64,000 bases of DNA from Actinacidiphila paucisporea (GTDB taxonomy: Bacteria; Actinomycetota; Actinomycetes; Streptomycetales; Streptomycetaceae). Each line of letters starts with the position of its first letter. Position 1 is the first letter of the stretch. The translations under genes and the position numbers were made by a program. The notes beneath the pieces were generated by a model. It ran no database searches and was not told where the DNA came from. It worked only from the letters and a program-made list of their open reading frames with translations. Location: contig NZ_FRBI01000006.1 in assembly GCF_900142575.1 (NCBI RefSeq), forward strand, positions 242,418 to 306,417. The letters are read 5' to 3'. Shown here one piece after another: positions 53,772-62,466 of the stretch.

Positions 53772-54824
53772 CTACGGCCGGGTCACCACCGTGATCGGCA
53801 TCATGCCCACCGGGTCGTAGCGGACCCTGGCGCCCGGGTAGGGGGCGTGGATGACGCGGCCGGCGCCGACGTACATGGCGACGTGGCCGGCGTCGCCGCG
53901 GTAGACGATCAGGTCGCCGGGGCGTGCCTGGTCGAGGGGGACGTGGCGGCCGGCGTTCATCTGCTCCTGGGAGGTGCGGGGCAGGGACACACCGGCGCGG
54001 CCGTAGGCGTACTGCATCAGGCCCGAGCAGTCGAAGGCGTGCGGGCCGGTGGCGCCCCAGACGTAAGGGGCGCCGAGGACCTGGCGGGCGGCGGCGACCG
54101 CGAGGGCGGCGCGGCCGGAGGCGGCGGGCAGGTCGGGGAGAGCCGGGAGGGCGGCGCGGTCGCGGGAGGCACGGTCGGCCGTGCCCGGGGCGTAGCCGGC
54201 CTGCTGGGCGGGGGGCAGGGTGTGCAGCACACGTTGGGCGGCGGCCAGCGCCTGCTGCACCGCGGCCTTGCGGCGGCCGAGGTCCGCGGTGGTCTGGTTC
54301 AACTCGGCGAGCTTGCCGGCCGCCTGGCTGCGCTGGGCCTGCAGCGCCCTTTCCGCGTCCTGGAGTTGGCGCAGCCGGCCGGTCTGCCGGGCGCCGAGCC
54401 GGTCCAGGGTCGCGGCGCGGTCGAGCGAGTCCTCGGGGTCGTCGGACAGCAGCAGCGCGAACGACGGGTCGAGGGCGCCGCCGCGATATTGCTCGGCGGC
54501 CAACGCGCCGAGCTCGTCCCGCAGTTCGTTGACCCGCTGCTGGCCCTGTGCCGCGCGGTCCTGGAGCGTGGCGAGGTCGGCGCGCAGCCGCTGGGCGCGT
54601 TCCTGGGCGGCGTCGTAACTCTCGGTGGCCTGCTCGGCCTGCTGGTAGAGCCGGTCGAGCCGGGTCGCGGTGTCCTGGCCCGCGGCGGGCGAGGGGGCGG
54701 CCGCCGCGACGGGGGCGGCGCCGCCGGCCAGTGCCGCGGTGGCCGCTGCCGCCGCGGACAGCACGGTGACCCGGGTGGTGCGGACGGCCAGGCCCGGCTG
54801 CGGTGAGCGTCGATGGGATGCCAC
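53772..54824 (-). CDS. Secreted coiled-coil NlpC/P60 hydrolase (first copy)
   Basis: 350 residues from the GTG at 54824 (reading MASHRRSPQPG), chosen to match its downstream paralogue, MASHRRPKPA. Signal peptide with an Ala-rich core; long coiled coil at ~45-200 with QARs such as LDRLYQQAEQATESYDAAQERAQRLRADL; NlpC/P60 domain at the end with C266 in HAFDCSGLMQYAYGRAG, H314 in GHVAMYVG and H326 in VIHAPYPG. It should cut the D-Glu-m/LL-DAP bond in peptidoglycan. RipA-like, as in M. tuberculosis Rv2190c in the same cluster. Confidence 0.88.
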   Translation of the reverse strand: MASHRRSPQPGLAVRTTRVTVLSAAAAATAALAGGAAPVAAAAPSPAAGQDTATRLDRLYQQAEQATESYDAAQERAQRLRADLATLQDRAAQGQQRVNELRDELGALAAEQYRGGALDPSFALLLSDDPEDSLDRAATLDRLGARQTGRLRQLQDAERALQAQRSQAAGKLAELNQTTADLGRRKAAVQQALAAAQRVLHTLPPAQQAGYAPGTADRASRDRAALPALPDLPAASGRAALAVAAARQVLGAPYVWGATGPHAFDCSGLMQYAYGRAGVSLPRTSQEQMNAGRHVPLDQARPGDLIVYRGDAGHVAMYVGAGRVIHAPYPGARVRYDPVGMMPITVVTRP

Positions 54825-55023
54825 AGCAACGGACAGTAGCCAGCCGGACACCCGCAGGCCAAAGAGGCCGTGACCCGCACGCCTGAACGGTCGGCACCGC
54901 GCCGCAGGTCACAGGCCCCGTACCGTCACCGGCCGGTGTCCGGCACCACCCGAACGCCGTATTCCCGCGTGCCGCGGGCCGTGCCGCGGGAGAACGCGCC
55001 GCGACAGGCCGTAGCGCGGGTGG

Positions 55024-56058
55024 TCAGATGCGGACGCCGAACTGGAAGGGCATGTCGCTCATCGCCTCGTAGCGCACGTACGCACCGGGCTTTGGAGCGT
55101 GCAGCACCATGCCGTTACCGGCGTAGAAGGCCACATGGTGGTGGTCGCCGTAGAAGATGACCAGGTCGCCGACCTGGAGCTCCGACTTGCTCAGGTGGGT
55201 GCCGGCGTTGGCCTGCTCGGCCGCGGTCCTGGGGATGGTCACCCCGGCCTGGCGGAAGGCCCAGGAGGTGAGCCCGGAGCAGTCGAAGGAGTTGGGGCCG
55301 TTGCCGCCGCGGACGTACGGCTTGCCCACCCGGCCCTGGGCCGCCGCGTAAGCGGCTGCGGCGATCCCGCTGGCGGGGGTGCCGCCCATCGGCGCGCGGG
55401 CGCTGTCACGGCTCGCACGGGCGTCGTCGTTGGCTATCTGCCGGCGCTGCGCGGCGGTCAGCGAGTTGAGGATCTTCTGGGCCTGCGCCAGCTTGGTGTT
55501 GGCCTCGGCCTTGCGCTGGCCCAACTCGGTGCGGGTCGCTTCGAGTTCGGTGAGCTTCGCGGTCGCCTCGGCGCGCTCCTGGTCCAGGGTCCGCTTGGCG
55601 TCCTGGAGTTGCTGGAGCGCGGTGCTCTGCAGCGAGCTGATCTGGTCCAGCGCGGTGGCCTGGTCGAGATAGCTGTCCGGGTTGGAGGACAGGAAGAGCT
55701 GGAGCGACGGGTCGATTCCGCCGGTGCGGTACTGCGAGGCCGCGATCGTGCCGAGGCTGTCGCGCAGGGTGTTGAGGTGCTGCTGCTGCCGCGCCACCTG
55801 GCCCTGGAGGGTACCTGCCTCCGTCTGCAGGGACTTGAGCTTCTCGCTGGCCCCGTTGTACTTCTCGGTGGCCTGTTCCGCCTGCGTGTAGAGCGCGTCC
55901 ACCTGGGACTTGGCGTCCTTGACCGAGGTGGGCTTGCTGGGCTTCGCCGGGGCGGCGTTGGCCGCCTGGGCGGAGAGCGCGACCGCGGCTGCGGCGGTCG
56001 CGGTGAGCACGGTCACGCGCGTGCGGCTTGCCGGCTTGGGACGACGGTGGGACGCCAC
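55024..56058 (-). CDS. Secreted coiled-coil NlpC/P60 hydrolase (second copy)
   Basis: 344 residues. Signal peptide TRVTVLTATAAAAVALSAQAANA, coiled coil at ~45-200 (VKDAKSQVDALYTQAEQATEKYNGASEKLKSLQ), then NlpC/P60 with C260 in NSFDCSGLTSWAFRQAG, H308 in DHHHVAFYAG and H320 in VLHAPKPG. Very like the neighbour 200 bp downstream, so the two come from a tandem duplication, with the spacing of domains kept. Likely peptidoglycan endopeptidase. Preceded by a ~180-base leader that may be a riboswitch. Confidence 0.9.
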   Translation of the reverse strand: MASHRRPKPASRTRVTVLTATAAAAVALSAQAANAAPAKPSKPTSVKDAKSQVDALYTQAEQATEKYNGASEKLKSLQTEAGTLQGQVARQQQHLNTLRDSLGTIAASQYRTGGIDPSLQLFLSSNPDSYLDQATALDQISSLQSTALQQLQDAKRTLDQERAEATAKLTELEATRTELGQRKAEANTKLAQAQKILNSLTAAQRRQIANDDARASRDSARAPMGGTPASGIAAAAYAAAQGRVGKPYVRGGNGPNSFDCSGLTSWAFRQAGVTIPRTAAEQANAGTHLSKSELQVGDLVIFYGDHHHVAFYAGNGMVLHAPKPGAYVRYEAMSDMPFQFGVRI

Positions 56059-56240
56059 GAAGGCGAGCTCCTTCTTCCTTCAGCCGCCTACCGGTTGACG
56101 ACTGGCGGGCGGCCCCCGAGCGCCATCCGGATTGGATGATCGACTGCGCGGAGGTTCGAGCCCTGACCTTAGTGACCTTTCCGTGATCGGTTCAAATCCT
56201 TGATGGCAAAATCTCGACCGGTTCGCGTTTTCTTTACAGG
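56059..56240 (-). promoter_or_regulatory. Possible c-di-AMP riboswitch leader of the NlpC/P60 gene
   Basis: The ~180-nt leader ends in CAACCGGTAGGCGGCTGAAGG and the ribosome site AGAAGGAG (56059-56100 on the minus strand), which resembles the GCUAACCCGGUAGGCG part near the 3' end of ydaO-yuaA (c-di-AMP) elements, often found before cell-wall hydrolase genes in Streptomyces. I did not find the 5' GGGGGA-CCA-type motifs, so it is a candidate only. A promoter-like TGTACGTATGAAG lies at 56240-56255 (minus strand). Confidence 0.35.
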
Positions 56241-56346
56241 CTTCATACGTACAGTGATGACTGTTTGACGGAGCGTGCACACTGATGTGCCAGTGACCAC
56301 CCTTGAGGGTGACAGCGGTCAGGAACCGGCCGGCAGGGGCGTGCGG

Positions 56347-57942
56347 TCAGACCCGCGCGAGGCGGCGCAGCAGCAGCGTCGAGGCGACCGGGCGGGCGCC
56401 GGCCTTGGCGACCCCGTCGGCGACCTCGCGGTCGGCGGAGACCACCACGATCTGCCGTCCCGGCGGTTCGGCCCGCACCAGCCGCCTGATCAACTCGTCG
56501 GCGGTCTCACCGGCCTTGCTGAACAGCACCCGCACCCCGCGCGGCGGCGCGAGCAGCACCGGCATGTCCAGGTCGGCGCCGTCGAAGACGCAGGTCACCT
56601 CGGCGCCGCTCTGCGCGGCGAGCGCCGCGAGACCGCCCAGCAGCCGCAGCCGCTGCTTCTCCAACGGCAGTGACGGATAACCGGTCTTGGTGACGTTGTA
56701 GCCGTCGACCACCAGATGCGCCTGCGGCAGCGCGAGCAGCTGGTCGAGCAGGGCGGGGTCGGTCTCGGACAGTGCCCGGGTGGCGATGTCGCGGGCGCTG
56801 AAGGCGCCGGGCGCCACCGCGTCCACGGTGTCCGCGGGGCGTACCGCCATGGTGTCCCGTGGCGGCAGGGCGAGTTCGCGGCGCAGCCCCGAAGCGGCGT
56901 CCAGGACCGTGTCGAGCAGCAGCCGCAGCCGTACGTCCTCGATGCTGCGGCCTTCGCGGGCCGCCTTGCGCCCGGTCTCGATGACGGCCTCGGCCTCCGC
57001 GAGCCGGGTCCGCAGCCGGCGCGCCTCGCTGTCGGACGCGGCCTTGTCGTGGGCGGCGGCGGACCGCAACTCCTCCACCTCCGCCTGGAGCCTGCGCTGC
57101 GCCGCCTCGGCCCGCTTGACGTCGCTCAGCGCGCTCCGCAACTTGCGGTGCAGCGCGTCGCCCTCCTTGCGCACCGCTTCCAGCTCGGCCCTGGCCCTGG
57201 CCGCGTCCGCCCTGCCGTGCTCGTGCAGCGCCTCGACCTCGCTGCGCAGCGCGGCCAGTTCGCGCAGCGCCTCCTCGTCGGCCCGCTCGGCGTCGGCCCG
57301 TTGGGCCTCCTCGCCCGCGGTCGCGACCAGCTTGGCCCAGCCCGCGGGGCGCAGCAGATACGCGGCGGCCGCCACGTCCAGCGGATCGGCGGCGGGCGGC
57401 GGAGTGCCGCCCTCCAGCGCCCCGGCCAGCTCCGCCTGCGTGTCCCGCAGCCGGCCGGCGACCTTCTGCCGGAAGGCGGGGTCGTGCTCCAGGGCGGCGG
57501 CCAGCGCCGTGCCCGCGTACTTCACCCGCCGGGTGGGCGTGAAGCGGGCGTAGGGCCGCAGCGAGACCGGCAGCTCCTGGTAAGTGAAGCCGCCGAAGGC
57601 CTCCGCGGCGATGGCGACGACCCGGTGGCGTACGCCCTCGGGCAGCGGCCGGTCGAGCGCGGGCTCCGCGCCGACCGCCACTTCCACCGCGCCGTCGCCG
57701 GAGCCGCCACGCGATTCGCCGGCGTCGTCGCGGGACACGTTGTCGTCGCCCGAGCCGCCGTCGTCGTCCGCCCCGCCGTGGTCCCCGCTGTCGCGGGAGT
57801 CACCGGAGGCGCCCGCGTCGCCTGAGTCGCCGTGGTCGCCCGGATCACCGGGGTCGGCGGGTCCGGCCGGCGCGGGGGGCACGGCGGGCTCCGCCGCGGC
57901 ACCACTCGCCCCGGCATGCGGAAAACCGCCGATACCGTCCAC
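56347..57942 (-). CDS. NYN/PIN-domain protein with a central coiled coil
   Basis: 531 residues. N-terminus (~20-95) is Gly/Asp/Ser-rich (repeats like GDSGDAGASGDSRDSGDHGG); ~100-190 is a helical region; ~215-340 is a long coiled coil (RADAERADEEALRELAALRSEVEALHEHGR...); ~400-531 is a NYN/YacP nuclease-like domain with LVVDGYNVTKTGYPSLPLEKQR, TCVFDGADLDMPV, SKAGETADELIRRLVRAEPPG and VVVSADREVADGVAKAGA. The domain is related to YacP/Rae1 ribonucleases. The acidic Asp set (LVVDGYN, CVFDGAD, ADELI, SADRE) is intact. The function in streptomycetes is unknown; the gene is a conserved neighbour of the NlpC/P60 pair. Confidence 0.85.
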   Translation of the reverse strand: MDGIGGFPHAGASGAAAEPAVPPAPAGPADPGDPGDHGDSGDAGASGDSRDSGDHGGADDDGGSGDDNVSRDDAGESRGGSGDGAVEVAVGAEPALDRPLPEGVRHRVVAIAAEAFGGFTYQELPVSLRPYARFTPTRRVKYAGTALAAALEHDPAFRQKVAGRLRDTQAELAGALEGGTPPPAADPLDVAAAAYLLRPAGWAKLVATAGEEAQRADAERADEEALRELAALRSEVEALHEHGRADAARARAELEAVRKEGDALHRKLRSALSDVKRAEAAQRRLQAEVEELRSAAAHDKAASDSEARRLRTRLAEAEAVIETGRKAAREGRSIEDVRLRLLLDTVLDAASGLRRELALPPRDTMAVRPADTVDAVAPGAFSARDIATRALSETDPALLDQLLALPQAHLVVDGYNVTKTGYPSLPLEKQRLRLLGGLAALAAQSGAEVTCVFDGADLDMPVLLAPPRGVRVLFSKAGETADELIRRLVRAEPPGRQIVVVSADREVADGVAKAGARPVASTLLLRRLARV

Positions 57943-58035
57943 CAGTCACTCCCGTCCGGTTCCTCGGCGTCCTCCCGGCCCCCTTCGATCCCTCCGGCCC
58001 GCCGCCCTGCTGCTTCCATTGTCCTCGCCCGGCGC

Positions 58036-58341
58036 TCAGCCGGACGCGGAACCGCTCCCCGCGGCGCTTTCCGTACTGCCGTTCCCCTCGCCGTCACCGC
58101 CGGCGGCGCCCGCACCGGGGCGGTCCACCAGTTCGATCCGGTCCACCGCGTTGCACCAGCGGCAGCGCACCGACTCCACGGTCTCGGCCAGCACCTCGGT
58201 CTCCTCGACCGACGGCTCACCGCCGAGGTCCAGGTGCACGTACTCGACGACCCGCGACGAGCGGGTCACGTCGAAACGGGTCAGATTCCCGCACAGAGTG
58301 CAGCGCCAGCGCGTCGTCGCGGTCGGCAGCGGAACCGGCAT
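58036..58341 (-). CDS. Small zinc-ribbon protein
   Basis: 101 residues. Two CxxC pairs, C14-T-L-C17 and C60-R-W-C63, separated by 42 residues, form a zinc-ribbon; between them is a strand/helix block (RFDVTRSSRVVEYVHLDLGGEP). The last 30 residues are Gly/Ser/Ala-rich. Likely nucleic-acid or protein-binding; no family name I would insist on. Conserved in Streptomyces at this point between the NYN and rhomboid genes. Confidence 0.75.
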   Translation of the reverse strand: MPVPLPTATTRWRCTLCGNLTRFDVTRSSRVVEYVHLDLGGEPSVEETEVLAETVESVRCRWCNAVDRIELVDRPGAGAAGGDGEGNGSTESAAGSGSASG

Positions 58342-58479
58342 CGCGGGTACCTCTTCCTCTGGTTCCTCTGGGATCCCTGCGTGGGAGCGTGCGTCCCGGT
58401 CACCCTAAGGCCTCGGAGGTGCGCCGCGCTGCGGCGAGGCGGCCTATGTCCGTTACGACCGCTGCGTCATGATCGGTCC

Positions 58480-59259
58480 ATGGTCATCCCGGTGTACGAC
58501 AAGAACCCGGTCCGCCGTACGCCGGTCGTCACGTACGGGTTGATCGCCGTGTGCACCGCGGTCTTCCTGCTCGGCCCGCTGTCCGGCTTCACCCCGGTCT
58601 ACGGCACCGGCCACCGGCTGGCGTGCGAGCAGGCGCTGTACTTCGACCGCTGGGGGGTGATCCCCAGCGAGCTGGTCCACGGCAGGATGCCGCCGGCCGG
58701 CCTGGGCCTGCCCGCCGGATGCGCCGCGCCCGCCTCGTACGGCAAGACGCCGTTCCTGTCCGTCTTCACGTCGATGTTCCTGCACGGCAGCTGGCTGCAC
58801 CTGATCGGCAACATGCTCTTCCTCTACGTCTTCGGCGACAACGTCGAGAACCGTATGGGCCGGGTGCGCTTCACGCTCTTCTACCTGGCGGCGGGCTTCC
58901 TGGCCACGTACGGCTTCGCCTTCGCGCACGCCGACGACACGCAGAGCCTGGTCGGCGCGTCCGGGGCGATCTCCGGCGCGCTGGGGGCCTATCTCTACCT
59001 CTATCCGAGGGCCCGGGTGACCAGCTTGTTCCCTTTTCTCTTCTTCCTCCCGCTGCGCTTCCCGGCGTGGATGGTGCTCGGCTTCTGGTTCGTGCTCCAG
59101 TGGTTCGCCGCCCAGAGCGCGGCGGGCGGCCCCGGAGTGGCCTACCTGGCCCATGTGGTGGGCTTCGCCTTCGGCTTCACGTGCGCGTGGGCCTGCTATC
59201 GGCCCAGGTCTAAGCTGGGCGTCGTTGCCGGGACGACCCAAGGAGACGTTCAGTCGTGA
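58480..59259 (+). CDS. Rhomboid-family intramembrane serine protease
   Basis: 259 residues from the ATG at 58480. Six membrane helices. Catalytic serine S161 in the GASGAISG loop and His225 in AYLAHVVGFAFG form the dyad, and N111 in HLIGNMLFLYVFGDNVENRMG stabilises the oxyanion. The long loop 1 (~35-95, with CEQALYFDRWGVIPSELVHG) is typical. Cleaves single-pass membrane proteins inside the bilayer; substrates unknown. The stop overlaps the start of the next gene by four bases (GTGA). No signal for export. Confidence 0.93.
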   Translation: MVIPVYDKNPVRRTPVVTYGLIAVCTAVFLLGPLSGFTPVYGTGHRLACEQALYFDRWGVIPSELVHGRMPPAGLGLPAGCAAPASYGKTPFLSVFTSMFLHGSWLHLIGNMLFLYVFGDNVENRMGRVRFTLFYLAAGFLATYGFAFAHADDTQSLVGASGAISGALGAYLYLYPRARVTSLFPFLFFLPLRFPAWMVLGFWFVLQWFAAQSAAGGPGVAYLAHVVGFAFGFTCAWACYRPRSKLGVVAGTTQGDVQS

Positions 59260-59537
59260 TCACCGCGATCGTGCTCATCAAGACCACTGTGGATCGGATT
59301 CCCGAGATCGCCGAGGAGATCGCCGCGCTCGAGAACGTCAGCGAGGTCTACTCGGTCACCGGTACGTACGACCTGATCGCCCTCGTGCGGGTGGCCCGGC
59401 ATGACGACCTGGCGGACATCATCCCGGGCCGGATCAGCAAGATCCCCGGCGTCGAGGTGACCGACACCCACGTGGCCTTCCGCACGTACTCCCAGCACGA
59501 CCTGGAGGCGGCCTTCGCGATCGGCCTCGACTCCTGA
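59256..59537 (+). CDS. Stand-alone AsnC/Lrp ligand-binding (RAM) protein
   Basis: 93 residues from the GTG overlapping the rhomboid stop. It is the RAM (ligand-binding) domain of Lrp/AsnC regulators alone, without the N-terminal helix-turn-helix: ITAIVLIKTTVDRIPEIAEEIAALENVSEVYSVTGTYDLIALVRVARHDDLADII then DTHVAFRTYSQHDLEAAF. Such free RAM proteins form octamers and bind amino acids; they may modulate full-length Lrp proteins. Conserved in actinobacteria next to a rhomboid gene. A direct partner cannot be read from the sequence. Confidence 0.9.
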   Translation: MITAIVLIKTTVDRIPEIAEEIAALENVSEVYSVTGTYDLIALVRVARHDDLADIIPGRISKIPGVEVTDTHVAFRTYSQHDLEAAFAIGLDS

Positions 59538-59564
59538 GGCCGTGCCGCTCCAACGTCCCGGGCC

Positions 59565-60962
59565 CTACGCGGTGGGCGCGGGGACGCAGCGGCCCGACTC
59601 GGTGCGGTAGGTCCACGCGGCGCCCTCGCGGACGAGCTTGGCCAGGGCGCCGGTGAAGCGCCGGACGTGCTCGTGCGGGGTGCCGACGCCGAAGCTGACG
59701 CGGACCGCGTTGAAGGACAGGTTCTCGGGCGAGCCGCAGGCGCCCGGGTCCTCCGGTTCGCCGCCGAGCAGGTGCCGCACCAGCGGGTGCGCGCAGAACA
59801 GGCCGTCGCGTACGCCGATGCCGTGTTCCGCGGACAGCGCGGCGGCCAGGTGGGAGCTGTTCCAGCCCTGGACGACGAAGCTCAGCACGCCGACCCGGTC
59901 GGCGCCGTCGCCGAAGAGCGAGAGCACCCGCACCTCGGGGATCCCGGCGAGCCCGTCCCGCAGCAGGTCGAGCAGCTGCCGCTCGTGCTCGGCCAGCCGG
60001 TCGAAACCGGCCTCGGTGAGCGCCTTGCAGGCCGACGCGACGGCGTAGGCCCCGATGACGTTGGGCGATCCGGCCTCGTGCCTGGCGGCGGGCGACTCCT
60101 GCCACTCGGCCTCGACCTGGCCGTCGGCCCGCCGGACCACGGTACGGGTGGCGCCGCCGCCCGCGAGGTAGGGCTCGGCGTCGCGCAGCCAGTCAGGGCG
60201 GCCGGCGAGCACTCCGGCGCCGAAGGGCGCGTAGAGCTTGTGGCCGGAGAAGGCGACCCAGTCGACGTCGAGTTCGGCGACGTCCACCTTCCGGTGCGGC
60301 GCGAGCTGCGCCGCGTCCAGCACGATGCGGGCGCCGTGCCGGTGCGCGGCGGCGGCGAGTCGGCGTACCGGCCACACCTCGCCGGTCACGTTGGACGCGC
60401 CGGTGACGCACACCAGCTTGGGGCCCTTGGGTGCCGCGTGCAGGGCCACGTCCAGCGCGGCGACGGCCTGTTCGGGGGTGCGGGGCGCGGCCAGACAGGT
60501 GACCCGCGCGCCCTTCGCCCGCTGCCAGGGCAGCAGCGCCGCGTGGTGCTCGGTCTCGAAGACGAAGATCTGCGTCCCTGCGGGCAGCACCGCGGCCAGC
60601 AGGTTGAGCGAGTCGGTGGTGGAGCGGGTGAAGATCACCTGGTCGGCGGGGCGACAGCCGAGGAAGTCCGCGACGGTGGCCCGGCTCTGCTCGAAGAGTT
60701 CGGTGGACAGCTGGGACAGGTACCCGGCGCCGCGGTGCACGCTGCCGTAGTAGGGGGCGTACGCGGCGACGTCGTCCCACACGCGCTGGAGGGCGGGCGC
60801 GCTGGCGGCGTAGTCCAGGGCGGCGTAGCTGACTTCGCCGCCGGTGACCAGCGGTACGGTCACGTCCCGGCCGAGCACCGGCAGCGGCGGGGCGTCGCAG
60901 ATCGCAGGAGTGGTGGCGGAGGTGGTGGCGGTCGAGGCGGTGGAGGTGGAGGTGACGGTCAT
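59565..60962 (-). CDS. Class V aminotransferase, SufS/NifS-like
   Basis: 465 residues from the ATG at 60962 (MTVTSTSTASTATTSATTP), after AGGAG; the longer start at 61061 is unsupported. PLP lysine K242 in VAFSGHKLYAPFG, pocket H139 in FETEHHAALLP, D216 in VLDAAQLAPHR. A cysteine, C390 in VRDGLFCAHPL, sits where SufS has the catalytic Cys, although the usual HH before it reads LF. A Ser/Thr-rich N-terminal extension is unusual. Likely a cysteine desulfurase or related lyase. A SAM-IV riboswitch precedes it, suggesting a sulfur/methionine-related role. Convergent with the AsnC/RAM gene. Confidence 0.88.
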   Translation of the reverse strand: MTVTSTSTASTATTSATTPAICDAPPLPVLGRDVTVPLVTGGEVSYAALDYAASAPALQRVWDDVAAYAPYYGSVHRGAGYLSQLSTELFEQSRATVADFLGCRPADQVIFTRSTTDSLNLLAAVLPAGTQIFVFETEHHAALLPWQRAKGARVTCLAAPRTPEQAVAALDVALHAAPKGPKLVCVTGASNVTGEVWPVRRLAAAAHRHGARIVLDAAQLAPHRKVDVAELDVDWVAFSGHKLYAPFGAGVLAGRPDWLRDAEPYLAGGGATRTVVRRADGQVEAEWQESPAARHEAGSPNVIGAYAVASACKALTEAGFDRLAEHERQLLDLLRDGLAGIPEVRVLSLFGDGADRVGVLSFVVQGWNSSHLAAALSAEHGIGVRDGLFCAHPLVRHLLGGEPEDPGACGSPENLSFNAVRVSFGVGTPHEHVRRFTGALAKLVREGAAWTYRTESGRCVPAPTA

Positions 60963-61099
60963 GGCGGGCTCCTGGCGCGAGGGCAGGCGACAGCGCCGTG
61001 CGCCCGGCAGGGGCGCGACGAGGCGGTCGAACGGCGGCGTACGGAACGGGGACCGGTGCACGGCGGCACCGCGGTAGGGCGGAACCGGGGCCTGAGGCC

Positions 61100-61120
61100 C
61101 TATCGCATTCGCTTGCGCAT
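61100..61120 (-). CDS. Possible six-residue leader ORF after the SAM-IV aptamer
   Basis: ATG CGC AAG CGA ATG CGA TAG encodes MRKRMR between the aptamer and the main gene. GGAG stands eight bases before its ATG. A short hairpin GGGCC-TCA-GGCCC follows the stop at once. Its role, if translated, would be to couple aptamer state to downstream expression. Weak, as very short ORFs arise by chance. Confidence 0.3.
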   Translation of the reverse strand: MRKRMR

Positions 61121-61129
61121 GAAAGAACT

Positions 61130-61250
61130 CCCGAGTCCGGCTTGCTGCGAGCCTTGCTTGCTCACAGCCCGGTCATCACCCGGGGCACCCCGCCTCGGAC
61201 GGAGGGTTGCCGGACAGCGAGCCGGGGCCTTTGCGCTGTCACTCGTGACC
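61130..61250 (-). promoter_or_regulatory. SAM-IV riboswitch before the class V aminotransferase gene
   Basis: Reading the minus strand from 61250: GGTCACGAGTGACAGCGCAA, GGCCCCGGCTCGCTGTCC, GGCAACCCTCCGTCCGAGGC, then GGGGTGCCCCGGGTGATGACC closing the P1 stem, and a downstream hairpin with GCTCGCAGCAAGC. This order and wording are those of the SAM-IV class, known only from actinomycetes, which shares the SAM-I binding core but has a different outer scaffold. Control of the following gene by S-adenosylmethionine is expected. Confidence 0.9.
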
Positions 61251-61286
61251 TGAAAAGGATTCTGCCACAGGTCGCCGTTTGCGCAA

Positions 61287-61313
61287 GGCGCCGTCCGAGG
61301 TACGGACGGCGCC
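61287..61313 (-). terminator. trpD terminator
   Basis: GGCGCCGTCCG and CGGACGGCGCC (61287-61297, 61303-61313) form an 11-bp perfect stem with loop AGGTA, 21 bases past the trpD stop on the minus strand. Confidence 0.8.
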
Positions 61314-61334
61314 CTGTTCTCGCGGCGGATCGGG

Positions 61335-62399
61335 TCAGGCGTGGGTGGCGGCCGCCCAGCGCTCCAGCACGGCGGCGGCCGCGCCGGAGTCGAGGGATTC
61401 CGCGGCCCTTGCCATGCCGGCGGCCAACTGGTCCTCCAGCGGGCCGCTGCCGGGGTCCAGCGCCACCAGCGCGGCGGCGGAGTTCAGCAGCACCGCGTCA
61501 CGTACCGGCCCGGTCTCACCGGCCAGCAGCCGGCGGGCCACGTCCGCGTTGTAGGCCGGGTCGCCGCCGCGCAGCGCCTCGACCGGCACCAGCTCGATGC
61601 CGATGTCCCGCGGGTCGAAGGAGTGCTGGGCGACCTTGCCGTCGCCGACCACCCACACCTGCGAGGTGGCGGTCGTGGTCAGCTCGTCCAGGCCGTCGTC
61701 ACCGCGGAAGACCAGTGCGGACGAGCCGCGTTCGGCCAGCACGCCGGCCATGATCGGCGCCATCCGCGGGTCGGCGACCCCGGTCGCCTGCGCCCGCACC
61801 CGGGCCGGGTTGGTCAGCGGGCCGAGGAAGTTGAAGGTGGTGGCCACGCCCAACTCCCCTCGTGCGGTGGCCACATGACGTAGCGCCGGATGGAATCTGA
61901 CGGCGAAGCAGAAGGTGATGCCCGCCTCGTCCGCGACCTCCACGACCCGCTCGGGGGTCAGGTCCAGGTTCACCCCGAGGTGCCCGAGCACGTCGCTGGC
62001 GCCGCTGGCGGACGACGCGGCCCGGTTGCCGTGCTTGACGACCTTCGCGCCCGTGCCGGCGACCACGATCGCCGACATGGTGGAGATGTTGACGGTCCTG
62101 GCCCGGTCGCCGCCGGTGCCGACGATGTCCACGGTCGCGCCGGGCACGTCGATGGTGTTGGCGTGCGCGTACATCGCCCGCACCATGCCGGTGACCTCCT
62201 CCACCGTCTCGCCCTTGGCCCGCAGGGCCACCGCGAACCCGGCGATCTGCACGTCGGTCGCGGTGCCGCGCATGATGGCGTCCATCGCCCAGGCGGTGTC
62301 CTCGACCCCCAGGTCCCGCCCGGCGATCAGCGTCGACAGGACGTCGGGCCACGTGCGCAGCGCCCCGGTCTCGTCACCTGCCGGGTTCACAACGCTCAT
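61335..62399 (-). CDS. trpD: TrpD, anthranilate phosphoribosyltransferase
   Basis: 354 residues from the ATG at 62399 ([10 protein letters not shown]), eight bases after AGGAG. Adds PRPP to anthranilate. Motifs: [18 protein letters not shown] (PRPP loop), [57 protein letters not shown] and the [14 protein letters not shown] segment. It is 26 kb away from trpEG. No trp attenuator is visible before trpD. The place next to qcrB matches trpD of M. tuberculosis (Rv2192c), near the qcr operon. Confidence 0.94.
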   Translation of the reverse strand: MSVVNPAGDETGALRTWPDVLSTLIAGRDLGVEDTAWAMDAIMRGTATDVQIAGFAVALRAKGETVEEVTGMVRAMYAHANTIDVPGATVDIVGTGGDRARTVNISTMSAIVVAGTGAKVVKHGNRAASSASGASDVLGHLGVNLDLTPERVVEVADEAGITFCFAVRFHPALRHVATARGELGVATTFNFLGPLTNPARVRAQATGVADPRMAPIMAGVLAERGSSALVFRGDDGLDELTTTATSQVWVVGDGKVAQHSFDPRDIGIELVPVEALRGGDPAYNADVARRLLAGETGPVRDAVLLNSAAALVALDPGSGPLEDQLAAGMARAAESLDSGAAAAVLERWAAATHA

Positions 62400-62466
62400 G
62401 GTCCACACTCCTGGGGGTGTAAGGGTCTGCGCGCGCTCAGCCTAGCGGCGCGGGGCGGCGGAAAAG

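Noticed and set aside
51993..54806. 937-residue plus-strand open frame
   Set aside because: Antisense to M48 and lipoprotein genes with clear motifs.
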